DNA from: Bog-473 sp035534235
Lineage (GTDB): Bacteria > Actinomycetota > Acidimicrobiia > Acidimicrobiales > RAAP-2
Assembly: GCA_035534235.1 (NCBI GenBank)
Contig: DATLSH010000028.1
Coordinates: 1 to 64,000, forward strand
Length of the DNA stretch: 64,000 nucleotides
Direction: 5' to 3'
Position 1 is the first letter of the stretch; every line of letters begins with the position of its first letter. Below the pieces are notes generated by a model. That model searched no databases and had not been told where the DNA came from. It saw nothing but the letters and a program-made list of their open reading frames with translations. Positions 19,828-28,438 of the stretch are shown piece by piece. The position numbers and the translations under genes are program-made.

Positions 19828-20556
19828 ATGATCCAATTCGAAAACGTCACCAAGACCTACAAGGGCTCGACCGTCGCCCTGCGCGATATATCCATCGACA
19901 TCGACAAGGGGGAATTCGTCTTCCTGGTCGGCTCGTCGGGATCGGGCAAGACGACGTTCATACGCTTGCTCCTGCGCGAGGAGCTTCCCGACAGCGGCCA
20001 GATCCTGGAAGCCGGGCGCAACATTGTGGACCTGCCCAAGTGGAGGGTCCCCTATCTGCGGCGCAACATCGGCTGCGTGTTCCAGGACTTCCGCCTGCTG
20101 CCCAACAAGACCGTCTTCGAGAACGTGGCCTTCGCGCTGGAGGTGATCGGGCGGCCGCGCCACGTGGTGGCCAACCAGGTGCCACAGGTCCTCGACCTGG
20201 TGGGGCTGGCCAAGAAGACCGACAACCTGCCCGGCGAGCTCTCCGGGGGAGAGCAGCAGCGGGTGGCCGTCGCCCGGGCCTTCGTCAACCGGCCGCTCAT
20301 CCTGCTGGCCGACGAGCCGACCGGCAACCTGGACCCGCAGACCAGCCAGGGCATCATGCAGTTGCTCGACCGCATCAACCGGACCGGCACGACGGTGGTG
20401 GTGGCCACCCACGATGAGGTGCTGGTCGACAAGATGCGCCGCCGCGTCATTGAGCTGAGCAACGGGATCATGGTGCGCGACCAGGCCCGCGGCGTCTACG
20501 GGATCGACGGCCCGTCCACGCAGACGGTGGATGTGGCCGCCGGCGGCATGGGCTGA
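19828..20556 (+). CDS. ftsE: Cell division ATP-binding protein FtsE
   Basis: 242 aa ABC ATPase that pairs with FtsX to control peptidoglycan hydrolases at the septum. Walker A GSSGSGKT is at 35-42, followed by the signature LSGGEQQRVAVARAF and Walker B ILLADEPTGNLD. IGCVFQDFRLLPNKTVFENV is typical of FtsE. The C-terminal ~20 residues are a short Gly-rich extension. The ATG follows a 25-nt leader after TAGGAT (19797-19802). It is directly followed by ftsX. Confidence 0.95.
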   Translation: MIQFENVTKTYKGSTVALRDISIDIDKGEFVFLVGSSGSGKTTFIRLLLREELPDSGQILEAGRNIVDLPKWRVPYLRRNIGCVFQDFRLLPNKTVFENVAFALEVIGRPRHVVANQVPQVLDLVGLAKKTDNLPGELSGGEQQRVAVARAFVNRPLILLADEPTGNLDPQTSQGIMQLLDRINRTGTTVVVATHDEVLVDKMRRRVIELSNGIMVRDQARGVYGIDGPSTQTVDVAAGGMG

Positions 20557-20557
20557 C

Positions 20558-21445
20558 ATGGCAGTCTCCATCGACTACGTCGTCCGGGAGACGGCAGCGA
20601 ACCTGTGGCGCAACCGCCTGATGACCATTGCGGCCATCCTGACGGTGGCCGTCTCCCTGACATTGGTCGGCGCCGCCCTCCTCCTGCGCCAGGGCTCGGC
20701 CAACGCCAGCGGGACGCTGGAGCGCGGTACCCAGGTCACGGTGTGGATGGCGCCGAGTGCCAACCCCCAGGAGATCACGGCCGTGGCCACCGAGCTGGCC
20801 CAGCTGAACTATGTGGTGCAGCCCTGCGCCTTCTGGAACAAGGCGCGCAATTTCACCGAGGCCCGCAAGCTGCTTCCCTCGGACGTCTTTCAGGCCACCA
20901 GCGTGTCCGAGATGCCCACTTCCTACTGGTGCACCCCGGTTGCCCTTCCCGACGCGGCACAGGTCGTGCGTACCTTCAACGGGACGGCCGGCGTACTGAC
21001 GGTGACCGAGCCCACCCAGACCATCCATACCGAGGAGAAGTTCATCAACATCTCCAAGTGGGTCTGCCTCTCCATCGCCATCGTGCTGATCATTTCGGCC
21101 GCCGTGCTGATCCTCAACTCCATCCGCATGGCTATCTTCGCCCGTCGCCGGGAGGTGTCGGTGATGAAACTGGTGGGTGCCACCAACTGGTTCATCCGGG
21201 TACCGTTCATGTCCGAAGGCCTGATTCAGGGCTTCTTCGGTTCCGCTCTGGCGGCCGGGGCCGTCTATGTGGTCTACCTCCTGATCAATCACGCCGGTGG
21301 CGGCCATGACTCCTCCAATCTGTTCACCGCCATGCGCATGACCGGTTGGGAGTTGGTCTCGACCAACATTGTGGTCGTGATCATCGGCATGGCGATCGGA
21401 TCCATCGGGTCCGCCATCGCCATCCGGCGTTTCCTCGACGTATGA
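20558..21445 (+). CDS. ftsX: Cell division protein FtsX
   Basis: 295 aa membrane partner of FtsE. First helix about 24-46 (MTIAAILTVAVSLTLVGAAL), an extracytoplasmic domain (about 50-165) that binds wall-hydrolase partners, then three helices near 170-195, 220-245 and 265-290 with the FtsX segment RRREVSVMKLVGATNWFIRVPF. It contains Cys in the loop (VQPCAFW, YWCTP). ATG 1 nt after the ftsE stop; its own stop overlaps the next ATG (ATGA). Confidence 0.95.
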   Translation: MAVSIDYVVRETAANLWRNRLMTIAAILTVAVSLTLVGAALLLRQGSANASGTLERGTQVTVWMAPSANPQEITAVATELAQLNYVVQPCAFWNKARNFTEARKLLPSDVFQATSVSEMPTSYWCTPVALPDAAQVVRTFNGTAGVLTVTEPTQTIHTEEKFINISKWVCLSIAIVLIISAAVLILNSIRMAIFARRREVSVMKLVGATNWFIRVPFMSEGLIQGFFGSALAAGAVYVVYLLINHAGGGHDSSNLFTAMRMTGWELVSTNIVVVIIGMAIGSIGSAIAIRRFLDV

Positions 21446-21987
21446 GACCCGTCGCGGGATTGCTGGGCACGCTCGCCCTCGGCGCCCTGGTGCTCGCCGC
21501 TTGCAGCAGCGGGCCCAGCAACTCCGGCTCCACGACCACGTCGTCGACTTCTTCGACGCGGACAACTGGAAAGACCACCACCGCGACCACCACCGCGTCA
21601 GCGGCGGCCCAGAACCAGGCGGCCACCGCGGCGCTCAAGAGCGATCTCACCGCCGCCTACGTGGCCCACAACGGCCTACCGGCCGACCAGGTGGCGGGCA
21701 CTGCCCCCGGATCCGTGTACTACGCCTACCTGCCCTCGACCGGGACCTACTGGGCCATCGCCGACTTCGTCCCGACTTCCACCGCCAGCCAGCAGACGAT
21801 GGTCTCCATGCAGGACGAGGGGTGCTGCGGGGTGTTCAGCGAGCCGGCGGGAGGGCCGTGGACCTACGTGAGCGGCTTCCTGGGCGAACCCTGCCCGGGC
21901 CAGATCCCGCCCGAGCTAGAGACTCTGTGGGGCTTGCAGTACCCCGGCAGCTGCCCGAGCGGCACCACCACGACCACCGGTACCTGA
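21442..21987 (+). CDS. Putative lipoprotein of unknown function downstream of ftsX
   Basis: 181 aa. Signal peptide with lipobox LVLAAC (Cys at about 21), then a ~30-residue Ser/Thr linker and a compact domain of about 120 residues with four cysteines (EGCCGV, EPCPG, GSCPSG) that may form disulfides outside the cell. The family is not recognised. Coupling to ftsX by an ATGA overlap suggests co-expression with the division complex; in many actinobacteria smpB occupies this position instead. Confidence 0.75.
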   Translation: MRPVAGLLGTLALGALVLAACSSGPSNSGSTTTSSTSSTRTTGKTTTATTTASAAAQNQAATAALKSDLTAAYVAHNGLPADQVAGTAPGSVYYAYLPSTGTYWAIADFVPTSTASQQTMVSMQDEGCCGVFSEPAGGPWTYVSGFLGEPCPGQIPPELETLWGLQYPGSCPSGTTTTTGT

Positions 21988-22009
21988 CGACGGCACCGTG
22001 CGGGGGCGC

Positions 22010-23926
22010 TCAGCCCGTGGCGTCACCCGGTGTGCAGAGGTAGCGCCGGTAGCCCGTCCGGCCCACCACGGTGGTCCCCGAGGAGGCGGCTTGGCGCCTG
22101 CAGTGGGCGACGACCCAGCGCAGGTCGGGGCTCTGGCTGGGCGGCTTCACGGCAACCACCACCCGCACGATGCGGTGATGAGCCACGTCGTATACGAACT
22201 GCGCCAGGGAGGGAGTGGGCACCCGGCCCGTGAACCCGCCCACGGGCAGGTACTCGCGCCCGGTGGCCAGGGTGTCGCGGCTCACGGCGGATGATGACTG
22301 CCCGGTGCTGACGCTCTCGGTGGGAGGGAAATGTGCCGCGTCGTGGATGACGGCCGGCCAGAGGGCCAGCGCCTTCTCGTTCTCCGCGTGGATGACCGCC
22401 GTGAGGGCGGCCGACTGGTAGGGCGTGTCGAACGGGCCCAGTCCCGCCACCACCACCGTGGACGAAGCCCAGATCGGGCCGAGGATCAGGGCGAGCGCCG
22501 ACAGCCCCAGCCCGGCCGGCAGGGTCCTGGCCGCCACCGGCCGCCCCCTAAGCGAGAGCCCCAAGAGGACAAGTGCCGACACGGCCGCCACCACCGTGGT
22601 GGCGATGACCCAAGGTCGGACCCCGGCGTCGTCGGGCACCAGGACGACGGCATAGGCGGTGCCGATCGCCACCGTGGCCATCATGGCCACGCGTGACATC
22701 CGGGACGGCTGCCGCATCCGCCATGACGTGGCCAGACCCATGCCGCACAGTGCCGCCATCGCCGGGATCAGCGCTGCCAGGTAGTAGGAGTTGAGGAAGT
22801 TGGAGGACGCGAAGACGGACCACGTCAGGAACAAGGTGGCCGCCCAGAGCAAGGCGGCGGCGCGGAGGGGGTCGGTGCGCGGCCGGCGTCTGCGCACAGC
22901 GAGGATGCCGGTCAGAGCAGCGGCAGTGGGCACCAGTAACCAGGCCGCGTCGCGCCCGAACGGCCCGCTGAGGAACCGGGCCGGGCCGCGAGCGACGGCG
23001 ACGGTGTTGGGCGTGGCCCCTCCTGGCGCCGCTGGGGCCGCTGGCAGGCACCCGGGCTGGTCGAGCACCTGGCCGCTCACCCGGTCGGCGGCGTTGTAGA
23101 GGAAGACCTGGCTGAAGAGAGAGTTGTCGCAGCTGCCGTCGACGTAGGGACGATCCTGGGCCGGCACCAGGGCGACGACGCTCATGTAGCTCAATGAGAC
23201 GGCCAGCGCGGCGAGAGCCGAGAGCAGCACGTGCCCGCAGCGGCGGTAGAGGGAGGTGGCCGGCGCCGCCAGCACGTAGGGCCCGAAGAGGGCGGGGAGC
23301 ACAATCCAGGCCTGGAGCATCTTGGCCTGGAAGGCCAGGCCGACCCACACACCGGCCAGGAGGAGTGCCCAGAGCCGCCCGGTCGTGATGGCTGCGGTGG
23401 CAGCATCGGCCGCCAGCACGAGCAGGAGGATGAGGAGGGAGTCCGAGACGTTGCCCCGGTTCAGCAGGATGGTGGCCGGGCTGGCCGCCAGCACGATGGC
23501 CGCGGCGAGGCCTGCACCCGGGCCCGCCACGCGCCGGACGGCCCGGTACAGGACCAGCACCGTGAGCGTGCCCTCCACCACCTGGGGCAGCGCAATGGCC
23601 CAGAGGTGGAAGCCGAAGACCCGCAGCGACAGGGCCTGGATCCAGAAGGCGCCGGGCAGCTTGTCGACCGTGACGGTGCCCCACGGGTCAAAGGCACCGA
23701 AGAAGAAGTTGTGCCAGTTCTCCGCCATGCTGCGCACGGAGGCGGCGTAAAAGGACTCCAGCGCCACGTCGGCGATGCCCCAGGCGTAGGAGAGGGCCGC
23801 CAGAGCGGCCACCACCAACAGCGCCGGGCGGGCCCAACATGGTTGGTCGGGCGGGGAGCTCCAGAAGTGGAGGACACGACGGGGTCGGGTCGGCTCCGCT
23901 GCTTTCGCCGATGGCCCGTCCCCCAT
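22010..23926 (-). CDS. Membrane glycosyltransferase, GT39/ArnT-like (PMT_2 family)
   Basis: 638 aa with about 12 predicted membrane helices. The first extracytoplasmic loop carries VALESFYAASVRSMAENWHN and VDKLPGAFWIQAL, as in lipid-linked sugar transferases of the YkcB/ArnT type. The C-terminal ~130 residues form a soluble extracytoplasmic domain. It probably moves a sugar from a polyprenyl carrier to a wall or protein acceptor; the substrate is unknown. TAAGTT (23933-23938) lies 6 nt before the ATG, suggesting leaderless transcription. Divergent from the sulfotransferase-like gene. Confidence 0.85.
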   Translation of the reverse strand: MGDGPSAKAAEPTRPRRVLHFWSSPPDQPCWARPALLVVAALAALSYAWGIADVALESFYAASVRSMAENWHNFFFGAFDPWGTVTVDKLPGAFWIQALSLRVFGFHLWAIALPQVVEGTLTVLVLYRAVRRVAGPGAGLAAAIVLAASPATILLNRGNVSDSLLILLLVLAADAATAAITTGRLWALLLAGVWVGLAFQAKMLQAWIVLPALFGPYVLAAPATSLYRRCGHVLLSALAALAVSLSYMSVVALVPAQDRPYVDGSCDNSLFSQVFLYNAADRVSGQVLDQPGCLPAAPAAPGGATPNTVAVARGPARFLSGPFGRDAAWLLVPTAAALTGILAVRRRRPRTDPLRAAALLWAATLFLTWSVFASSNFLNSYYLAALIPAMAALCGMGLATSWRMRQPSRMSRVAMMATVAIGTAYAVVLVPDDAGVRPWVIATTVVAAVSALVLLGLSLRGRPVAARTLPAGLGLSALALILGPIWASSTVVVAGLGPFDTPYQSAALTAVIHAENEKALALWPAVIHDAAHFPPTESVSTGQSSSAVSRDTLATGREYLPVGGFTGRVPTPSLAQFVYDVAHHRIVRVVVAVKPPSQSPDLRWVVAHCRRQAASSGTTVVGRTGYRRYLCTPGDATG

Positions 23927-23932
23927 GGCAGC

Positions 23933-23938
23933 AACTTA
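23933..23938 (-). promoter_or_regulatory. -10 box of the GT39-like gene
   Basis: Minus-strand TAAGTT is followed by 6 nt (GCTGCC) and the ATG at 23926. Too short for a ribosome site. Confidence 0.45.
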
Positions 23939-23991
23939 TCGGTGGGGCGGGTGGTCTCGTTATATTTGCCGTGAACGGGAGAGGGAGGATC

Positions 23992-24663
23992 ATGACATTA
24001 CGAGTCGTCGGCGCCGGGCTGGGTCGGACGGGTACCCATTCGTTGAAGCTGGCCTTCGAGCAGCTCCTGAGCGCCCCCTGCTACCACATGCTGGAAGTCA
24101 TAAACCGGCCCGACCAGGCCGCGGTGTGGGCGGGGGCAGCTCGGGGGGAAATGCCGGACTGGGCGAACTTCCTCTCGGGCTACGCGGCCACGGTCGACTG
24201 GCCGGCGGCATCCTTCTGGCGGGAGCTGACCGCGGCGTCACCCGAGGCTGTCGTCGTGTTGTCGGTCCGTGATCCCGAGGCATGGTGGGGCAGCGCAACG
24301 GAAACCATTTTCGCCGTGCTGGCCCGCGGCGCCCCTCCCGATGATCCGGGAGCGGTCGCCGAACTCGCCATGATCAACGACGTGCTCAATCGGCGCTTCA
24401 CCCCGGACTGGCGGGACAGGGATGCAGCCATTGAGGCGTACGAGGCGCACAACGCCGAGGTGCGGGCCACCGTCGCAGGGGACCGGCTGGTGGAGTGGCG
24501 GCCGGGCGACGGTTGGGAGCCTCTGTGCACCGCACTCGGGATCAGCGTCCCCGACGCACCCTTCCCGCATGTGAACACCACGTCCGAATTCAGGCAGATG
24601 ACAGGTCTTGATGCGGGGGGAGAGGACCGTCTGGAAGGAAATGGCCGAGCCGAAGCGGAATGA
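23992..24663 (+). CDS. Sulfotransferase-fold family protein
   Basis: 223 aa from the ATG at 23992, preceded by GAGGGAGGA. The N-terminal GLGRTGTHSLKLAFEQL is the sulfonate-donor-binding loop of the widespread Sulfotransfer_4 family. Other conserved elements are CYHMLEVI, the acceptor-side VDWPAASFWREL, and VVLSVRDPEAWWGS, where the Ser/Arg of the 3'-phosphate loop sit. TATATT at 23961-23966 is a likely -10. Homologues are often mislabelled as epimerases. The true acceptor is not known. Confidence 0.8.
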   Translation: MTLRVVGAGLGRTGTHSLKLAFEQLLSAPCYHMLEVINRPDQAAVWAGAARGEMPDWANFLSGYAATVDWPAASFWRELTAASPEAVVVLSVRDPEAWWGSATETIFAVLARGAPPDDPGAVAELAMINDVLNRRFTPDWRDRDAAIEAYEAHNAEVRATVAGDRLVEWRPGDGWEPLCTALGISVPDAPFPHVNTTSEFRQMTGLDAGGEDRLEGNGRAEAE

Positions 24664-24684
24664 AGGCAGTTTCCTCCAGCACGC

Positions 24685-26235
24685 TCAGGTGCCGGTACGG
24701 GTGAGTGCGTAACTGAAGATTCCGCCAGTGACAGATATGTGGAGCGACAGCGAGTTGCCGCTGCAGGTCCATGTGGTGGCATGGGCGGTCAACGGCTCTG
24801 ACGTCGTTATCTGTCCCTTCCCGGGAATCGAGTAGGTGGCGGTGACGTGTTGCGACACGGGAGTAGCCACGTAGGAGCCAGATGACCCCGTCGGATTCGG
24901 AGGAAGTGTCGTCTTGTAGTCCGCGCTGCCCCGGTACGTATAGCTGAATCCCCCGGGCCCGATGAAGGGCGCCGAGCCGTCGTAGTCGACGGCGATCGTT
25001 CCCTTGGGGCTGACCATCCATACGACACCGGCCCCGCCCGATGTCGAGGGTCCGCTCTCGGACGTCACCTTCCACGTGCCGCGGATGCACGAGCACATGG
25101 GTGGTGCGCCGGTGACGACGTAGCTGGATCCGGCCGTGTCGCCGGTCACGGCCAGCCAGGTGGCACCTGGTTCGAGCTTGGGCATGTCCTTCATTTCGGG
25201 GCACTTGTCGCAGTCCTTGACGCAGTAACTGGTGCTACTCGAAAGGCCGTTGATGCCAGTCCCGTCGGCCTCGTGCAGGCGGCTGTAGGGGGTACCGGCC
25301 GTGATGTCGACCACGTCGGCCGAGGGGTCGAAGGCAATCAGCGCATTGGTGTAGGGCGCCACGTCGCCCTTCAGGACCGTCCCCTGGCGCAGCACGCTGA
25401 CCGTCGGCTTGTACCTCGAATCGGTGATGCCCGGCCCGGTGGCGTCCCACCCTTTTCCGAAGTCCGGTTTGCGGGCCAGCGAAGAGGCCCAATCCAACTT
25501 GAGGGTGCTGTTGGCAGCCAGCGCATAGGCGGCGGCACTGCTTGGAGCCTTGAGCATGGGGTCCAGCAGATGCCAGGTGTCCTGGCCGCTGGCGGTCATG
25601 AGGGAGTAGAACCCAATGGCACTGTATTTGCGGGCGAACAGGCTGATGGAAGGGTCGGTCAGGTACGCGTCCCAAAAGGAGTCCTCGGCCGGATAGAGGG
25701 TGGCGCCGACCCACTCGGCTTCGCCTTCGATGAGCCAGCCCGGCGCGGTTCCGAAGGCCGGAAGCGTCGGGTAGTCCATGGCCTCGAAGCAATGGAACAC
25801 CTCGTGGGCGAGCGTGGAATTGAAATCACCGGTGTTCTTCTCCTTGTAGAGAACCGGGTTGAGATGGATCACACAGCGACTGGCTGGTCCGACTTGATCC
25901 CCGGTGCTGTCGTAGGCATCGGCGTAGGCCGCCACGGGCGCTCCATCCACCTTGATGTTCGTCGCATTGAGGACCACGCCGAGGGAGAGACTCAAGGGGT
26001 GGCCAATTCTGGAAGCAATTTCGCCGCTGATTTGTTTCATGTGGGCCAGATACGGTCCGGCGGCCGGTACGGCAGTAGCTATCCGCTGGTAGGAGGCCAA
26101 CTGGACCGAGGAGGAAGACGTGTCGGCACCTGCCCCCGCCAGGGAAAACGCGACGGCGGCCGTGGCCGCCATGACCGGAAGAAGGTGCCGGGCCCTGACG
26201 CGCGCCATGGACATACCGTCGTCGCTGATGTGCAT
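24685..26235 (-). CDS. Secreted zinc-metallopeptidase-like protein (gluzincin motif)
   Basis: 516 aa. Signal peptide about 1-38 (hydrophobic core LLPVMAATAAVAFSLAGAG). A zinc site is suggested by HEVFH at 144-148 (LAHEVFHCF), with the third ligand probably in GWLIEGEAEWVG (Glu170 or Glu172), the gluzincin layout. A Cys-rich knot (YCVKDCDKCPEM, near 335-345, and CSCIRG) and a C-terminal beta-rich ~120-residue region follow. Not a family I can name. It follows the secreted TIM-barrel gene on the same strand by 76 bp, with TAGGTT at 26262-26267. An internal ATG eight codons in is an alternative start. Confidence 0.75.
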   Translation of the reverse strand: MHISDDGMSMARVRARHLLPVMAATAAVAFSLAGAGADTSSSSVQLASYQRIATAVPAAGPYLAHMKQISGEIASRIGHPLSLSLGVVLNATNIKVDGAPVAAYADAYDSTGDQVGPASRCVIHLNPVLYKEKNTGDFNSTLAHEVFHCFEAMDYPTLPAFGTAPGWLIEGEAEWVGATLYPAEDSFWDAYLTDPSISLFARKYSAIGFYSLMTASGQDTWHLLDPMLKAPSSAAAYALAANSTLKLDWASSLARKPDFGKGWDATGPGITDSRYKPTVSVLRQGTVLKGDVAPYTNALIAFDPSADVVDITAGTPYSRLHEADGTGINGLSSSTSYCVKDCDKCPEMKDMPKLEPGATWLAVTGDTAGSSYVVTGAPPMCSCIRGTWKVTSESGPSTSGGAGVVWMVSPKGTIAVDYDGSAPFIGPGGFSYTYRGSADYKTTLPPNPTGSSGSYVATPVSQHVTATYSIPGKGQITTSEPLTAHATTWTCSGNSLSLHISVTGGIFSYALTRTGT

Positions 26236-26311
26236 GGCAAACCCCGCTTTTCGCGTCGGTCAACCTATCAACGTTCTGGACGCACATTGACGTGGTACCG
26301 GCTGCTCCCGG

Positions 26312-27541
26312 CTATCGGCTCGCCCGGCAGGGGACGAGCTGGCACGCAGTTGCGTGCAGCAGGGACTGCATCATGGGGTTGTTGACATCGGTCTCGTAGA
26401 CCTGCAGGAAGGTCGGATGCCCGGCCAGTCCACGGTGCAGGGTCCGTGTCAGCGCACCCAGCGGATTGCCTGTGTCCCCCATGTAACCGGCGTTGTGCGT
26501 GGCGTTGGTCCCGTCCTGGTACCCGGTCACGAATTTGCCGCGGCTCTCCTTCACAATGTCGTAGATACCGGCAAAATCGCCTTTGGCGGTCAGGGCGCTC
26601 TCCTGGATCGCCAATTTGGGCCCGTACTGCTGGCCCTCGGCGAGCACGGTGTTCGTCGTGTCAAGACTTTCGCTCTTGGCTCGCTTGCCGCTGTTCCCAA
26701 TGGGTAGTCCTGAACCCAGCGCAAAGGACACGTACTGGTGGGGAAAGATCTTGGCGTACTCGCTGAACACGGTCTTCCACGCGCCCTCGTACAGTTCGGG
26801 CGTATAGCCGAGACTCTCCCACTGTTTGATGTCCGAGCCGTCACCGGGGAGCGCGCTGTCCTTAATCCGCCCCGGCAACGTCATCTCGGCGGACACCGAG
26901 GTGGGGCCGTCGGCAGAGATCATCAGGAAATCGGCACGGTTGCCGTACCGGTCCGCCACGTCCTGCAGGAAGGCGAACCATCGGGCCAGGTAGGTGGGAT
27001 CCCAGGGCACCGGAAGGGTGCCCGGCGTACCGGCACCTTGGGCGTACTGGCGGTTGAACACGGCCGTCTTGACCGTTCCTGATGTCTCACCGGGCGAGGT
27101 GGCTGGTTGCTCGGTCCAGGTGGGTGTCCCGAATCCGGGGACCAGGATCAGGACGACGAACTTCTTGCTGCTCTGGGCGGCGGCGAAGACGTTGTCGATG
27201 AGCCGCCAGTTGCAGCGGTTGAAGGACGGTTCCACGTCCACCCAATTGGCGCGCAGGGCAACGCCGGAAATGGCCTGGTTGGTGTACACCCGGCTCGTGA
27301 AGACGTTCTCGTTTCCCGGGGTGTATTCCTGCACGGCGATGAGCCCGGCTGGTCGGGTCGGCAGGTTCGTCGACGGGGAGGGGAGTATGGGTCCGGGGGT
27401 CGATGTCGCGGTGCTGCACGGGGTGGTGGCTGGTGGCACAGTCGTGGTCGTCGTGGATCCGGCCACCGGCGCCGAAGGCCCGAATGCGACAAGCCCCGTC
27501 AGGCCGAGTGCGAGGCCACCGGTCAGTCTCCGCCGATGCAT
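26312..27541 (-). CDS. Secreted TIM-barrel glycoside-hydrolase-like protein
   Basis: 409 aa. Signal peptide about 1-28 (RRRLTGGLALGLTGLVAFG), a Thr/Pro linker, then a barrel-like domain. LRANWVDVEPSFNRCNWRLI followed by KKFVVLILVPGFGTPTW is the beta-strand/loop pattern of clan-A glycosidases such as beta-galactosidase-like enzymes. Candidate catalytic carboxylates are Glu in SVSAEMTLPG and in LAIQESAL, in the right order for acid/base and nucleophile. The substrate is unknown; family assignment is by fold pattern only. Confidence 0.65.
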   Translation of the reverse strand: MHRRRLTGGLALGLTGLVAFGPSAPVAGSTTTTTVPPATTPCSTATSTPGPILPSPSTNLPTRPAGLIAVQEYTPGNENVFTSRVYTNQAISGVALRANWVDVEPSFNRCNWRLIDNVFAAAQSSKKFVVLILVPGFGTPTWTEQPATSPGETSGTVKTAVFNRQYAQGAGTPGTLPVPWDPTYLARWFAFLQDVADRYGNRADFLMISADGPTSVSAEMTLPGRIKDSALPGDGSDIKQWESLGYTPELYEGAWKTVFSEYAKIFPHQYVSFALGSGLPIGNSGKRAKSESLDTTNTVLAEGQQYGPKLAIQESALTAKGDFAGIYDIVKESRGKFVTGYQDGTNATHNAGYMGDTGNPLGALTRTLHRGLAGHPTFLQVYETDVNNPMMQSLLHATACQLVPCRASR

Positions 27542-27692
27542 GGAAGGCGATCATCGCGCAGGGCCACGGTGGATCACCGGCCAGGAAATCTCGCCAAGCA
27601 AGGATCCCGGCAAGTTTCCCCGCAAGGTCAGGCGTTCATCCTCCCCCTGTCCCTCGCCAAAGCGGGGGCAGGACTGAAGCGAGGAGCATTCA

Positions 27693-28124
27693 ATGGCCAA
27701 CACCACCACCATCACCGGGAACCTGACCCGCGAGCCCGAGATCCGCTACACCAGGGAGGGCCAGGCAACGGCTCAGTTGGGTGTCGCCGTGAACCGACGG
27801 TGGCAGGATCGGGCGACCCAGGAGTGGCAAGAGGCCACGTCATTCTTCGATGTCATCTGCTGGAGGGACCTGGCGGAGAACGTGGCCTTGAGCCTGTCCA
27901 AGGGCATGCGCGTCGTGGTCACCGGCCGGCTGGAGCAGCGCACCTGGGAGACCGAAGAGGGCGAGCACCGCTCCAAGGTCGAGATCACCGCCGACGAGGT
28001 CGGACCCAGCCTCCGCTTCGCCACGGCGGACGTGCAGAAGGTGGAGCGCCGGGGGGCCGTTGGGCAGGCCGAGACCGGCGCTGACATCGACGAGGTCTCG
28101 GGAGCCGTGCCGGTCGAGGCGTGA
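27693..28124 (+). CDS. ssb: Single-stranded DNA-binding protein, short tail-less form
   Basis: 143 aa. N-terminal OB fold: NTTTITGNLTREPEIRYT, SFFDVICWRDLAENVALSL and GMRVVVTGRLEQRTWE are conserved SSB segments. The usual acidic C-terminal tip that binds repair and replication partners is missing (ends AVPVEA). This suggests a secondary SSB, and it is not next to rpsF/rpsR. The ATG follows GAGGAG. Its stop overlaps the GTG of the next frame (GTGA at 28121). Confidence 0.92.
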   Translation: MANTTTITGNLTREPEIRYTREGQATAQLGVAVNRRWQDRATQEWQEATSFFDVICWRDLAENVALSLSKGMRVVVTGRLEQRTWETEEGEHRSKVEITADEVGPSLRFATADVQKVERRGAVGQAETGADIDEVSGAVPVEA

Positions 28125-28438
28125 GTGCATCCCTGGCTGATCACCTCCATGGGCCTGCACGCGGCGACGACCCCACTGTGGTGGCTCCTCGTGAGCCTGG
28201 GATCGGTCACGATCTTGGGCATCCTGGGGTTGCTGAGCCACCGGGACCGGCACGGTTCACGGCGCGGATCCAACTCCTGAAAGAAGAGGTCTTCGAAATC
28301 TGTGGTGCGCTGGCGCTGGGCGAATCACTGCTCCGGCGGCTGGGCATGCCCGCAGAAGCGACGCGCCTCGCCGCGCTGTTCGATCACATCGAGGGAAGGC
28401 TGTTGGAGCCTCAGGCCTCCGAGGGGGTCGGCTCGTAG
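28121..28438 (+). CDS. Hypothetical 105-aa frame overlapping a small membrane ORF
   Basis: GTG at 28121 overlaps the ssb stop. The first ~45 codons have poor third-position GC and look non-coding, while the end (RIQLLKEEVFEICGALALGE and LRRLGMPAEATRLAALF) has strong third-position GC and forms a helical segment. The coding signal of the first part lies in another frame (28149-28280). Either only the 3' part is real or the locus holds one gene with a frameshift. Confidence 0.4.
   Translation: MSASLADHLHGPARGDDPTVVAPREPGIGHDLGHPGVAEPPGPARFTARIQLLKEEVFEICGALALGESLLRRLGMPAEATRLAALFDHIEGRLLEPQASEGVGS
28149..28280 (+). CDS. Small membrane protein, 43 aa (possible N-terminus of a frameshifted gene)
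   Basis: ATG to TGA, 43 aa: MGLHAATTPLWWLLVSLGS begins a single membrane helix (about 9-29), followed by a His/Arg-rich cytoplasmic end (SHRDRHGSRRGS). Nearly every third codon base is G or C, matching real genes here. The frame of the helical tail encoded just downstream differs by -1. Confidence 0.45.
   Translation: MGLHAATTPLWWLLVSLGSVTILGILGLLSHRDRHGSRRGSNS

Noticed and set aside
23839..23991. Longer start of the sulfotransferase-like gene
   Set aside because: The extension runs antisense through the GT39 start; a strong ribosome site precedes the ATG at 23992.
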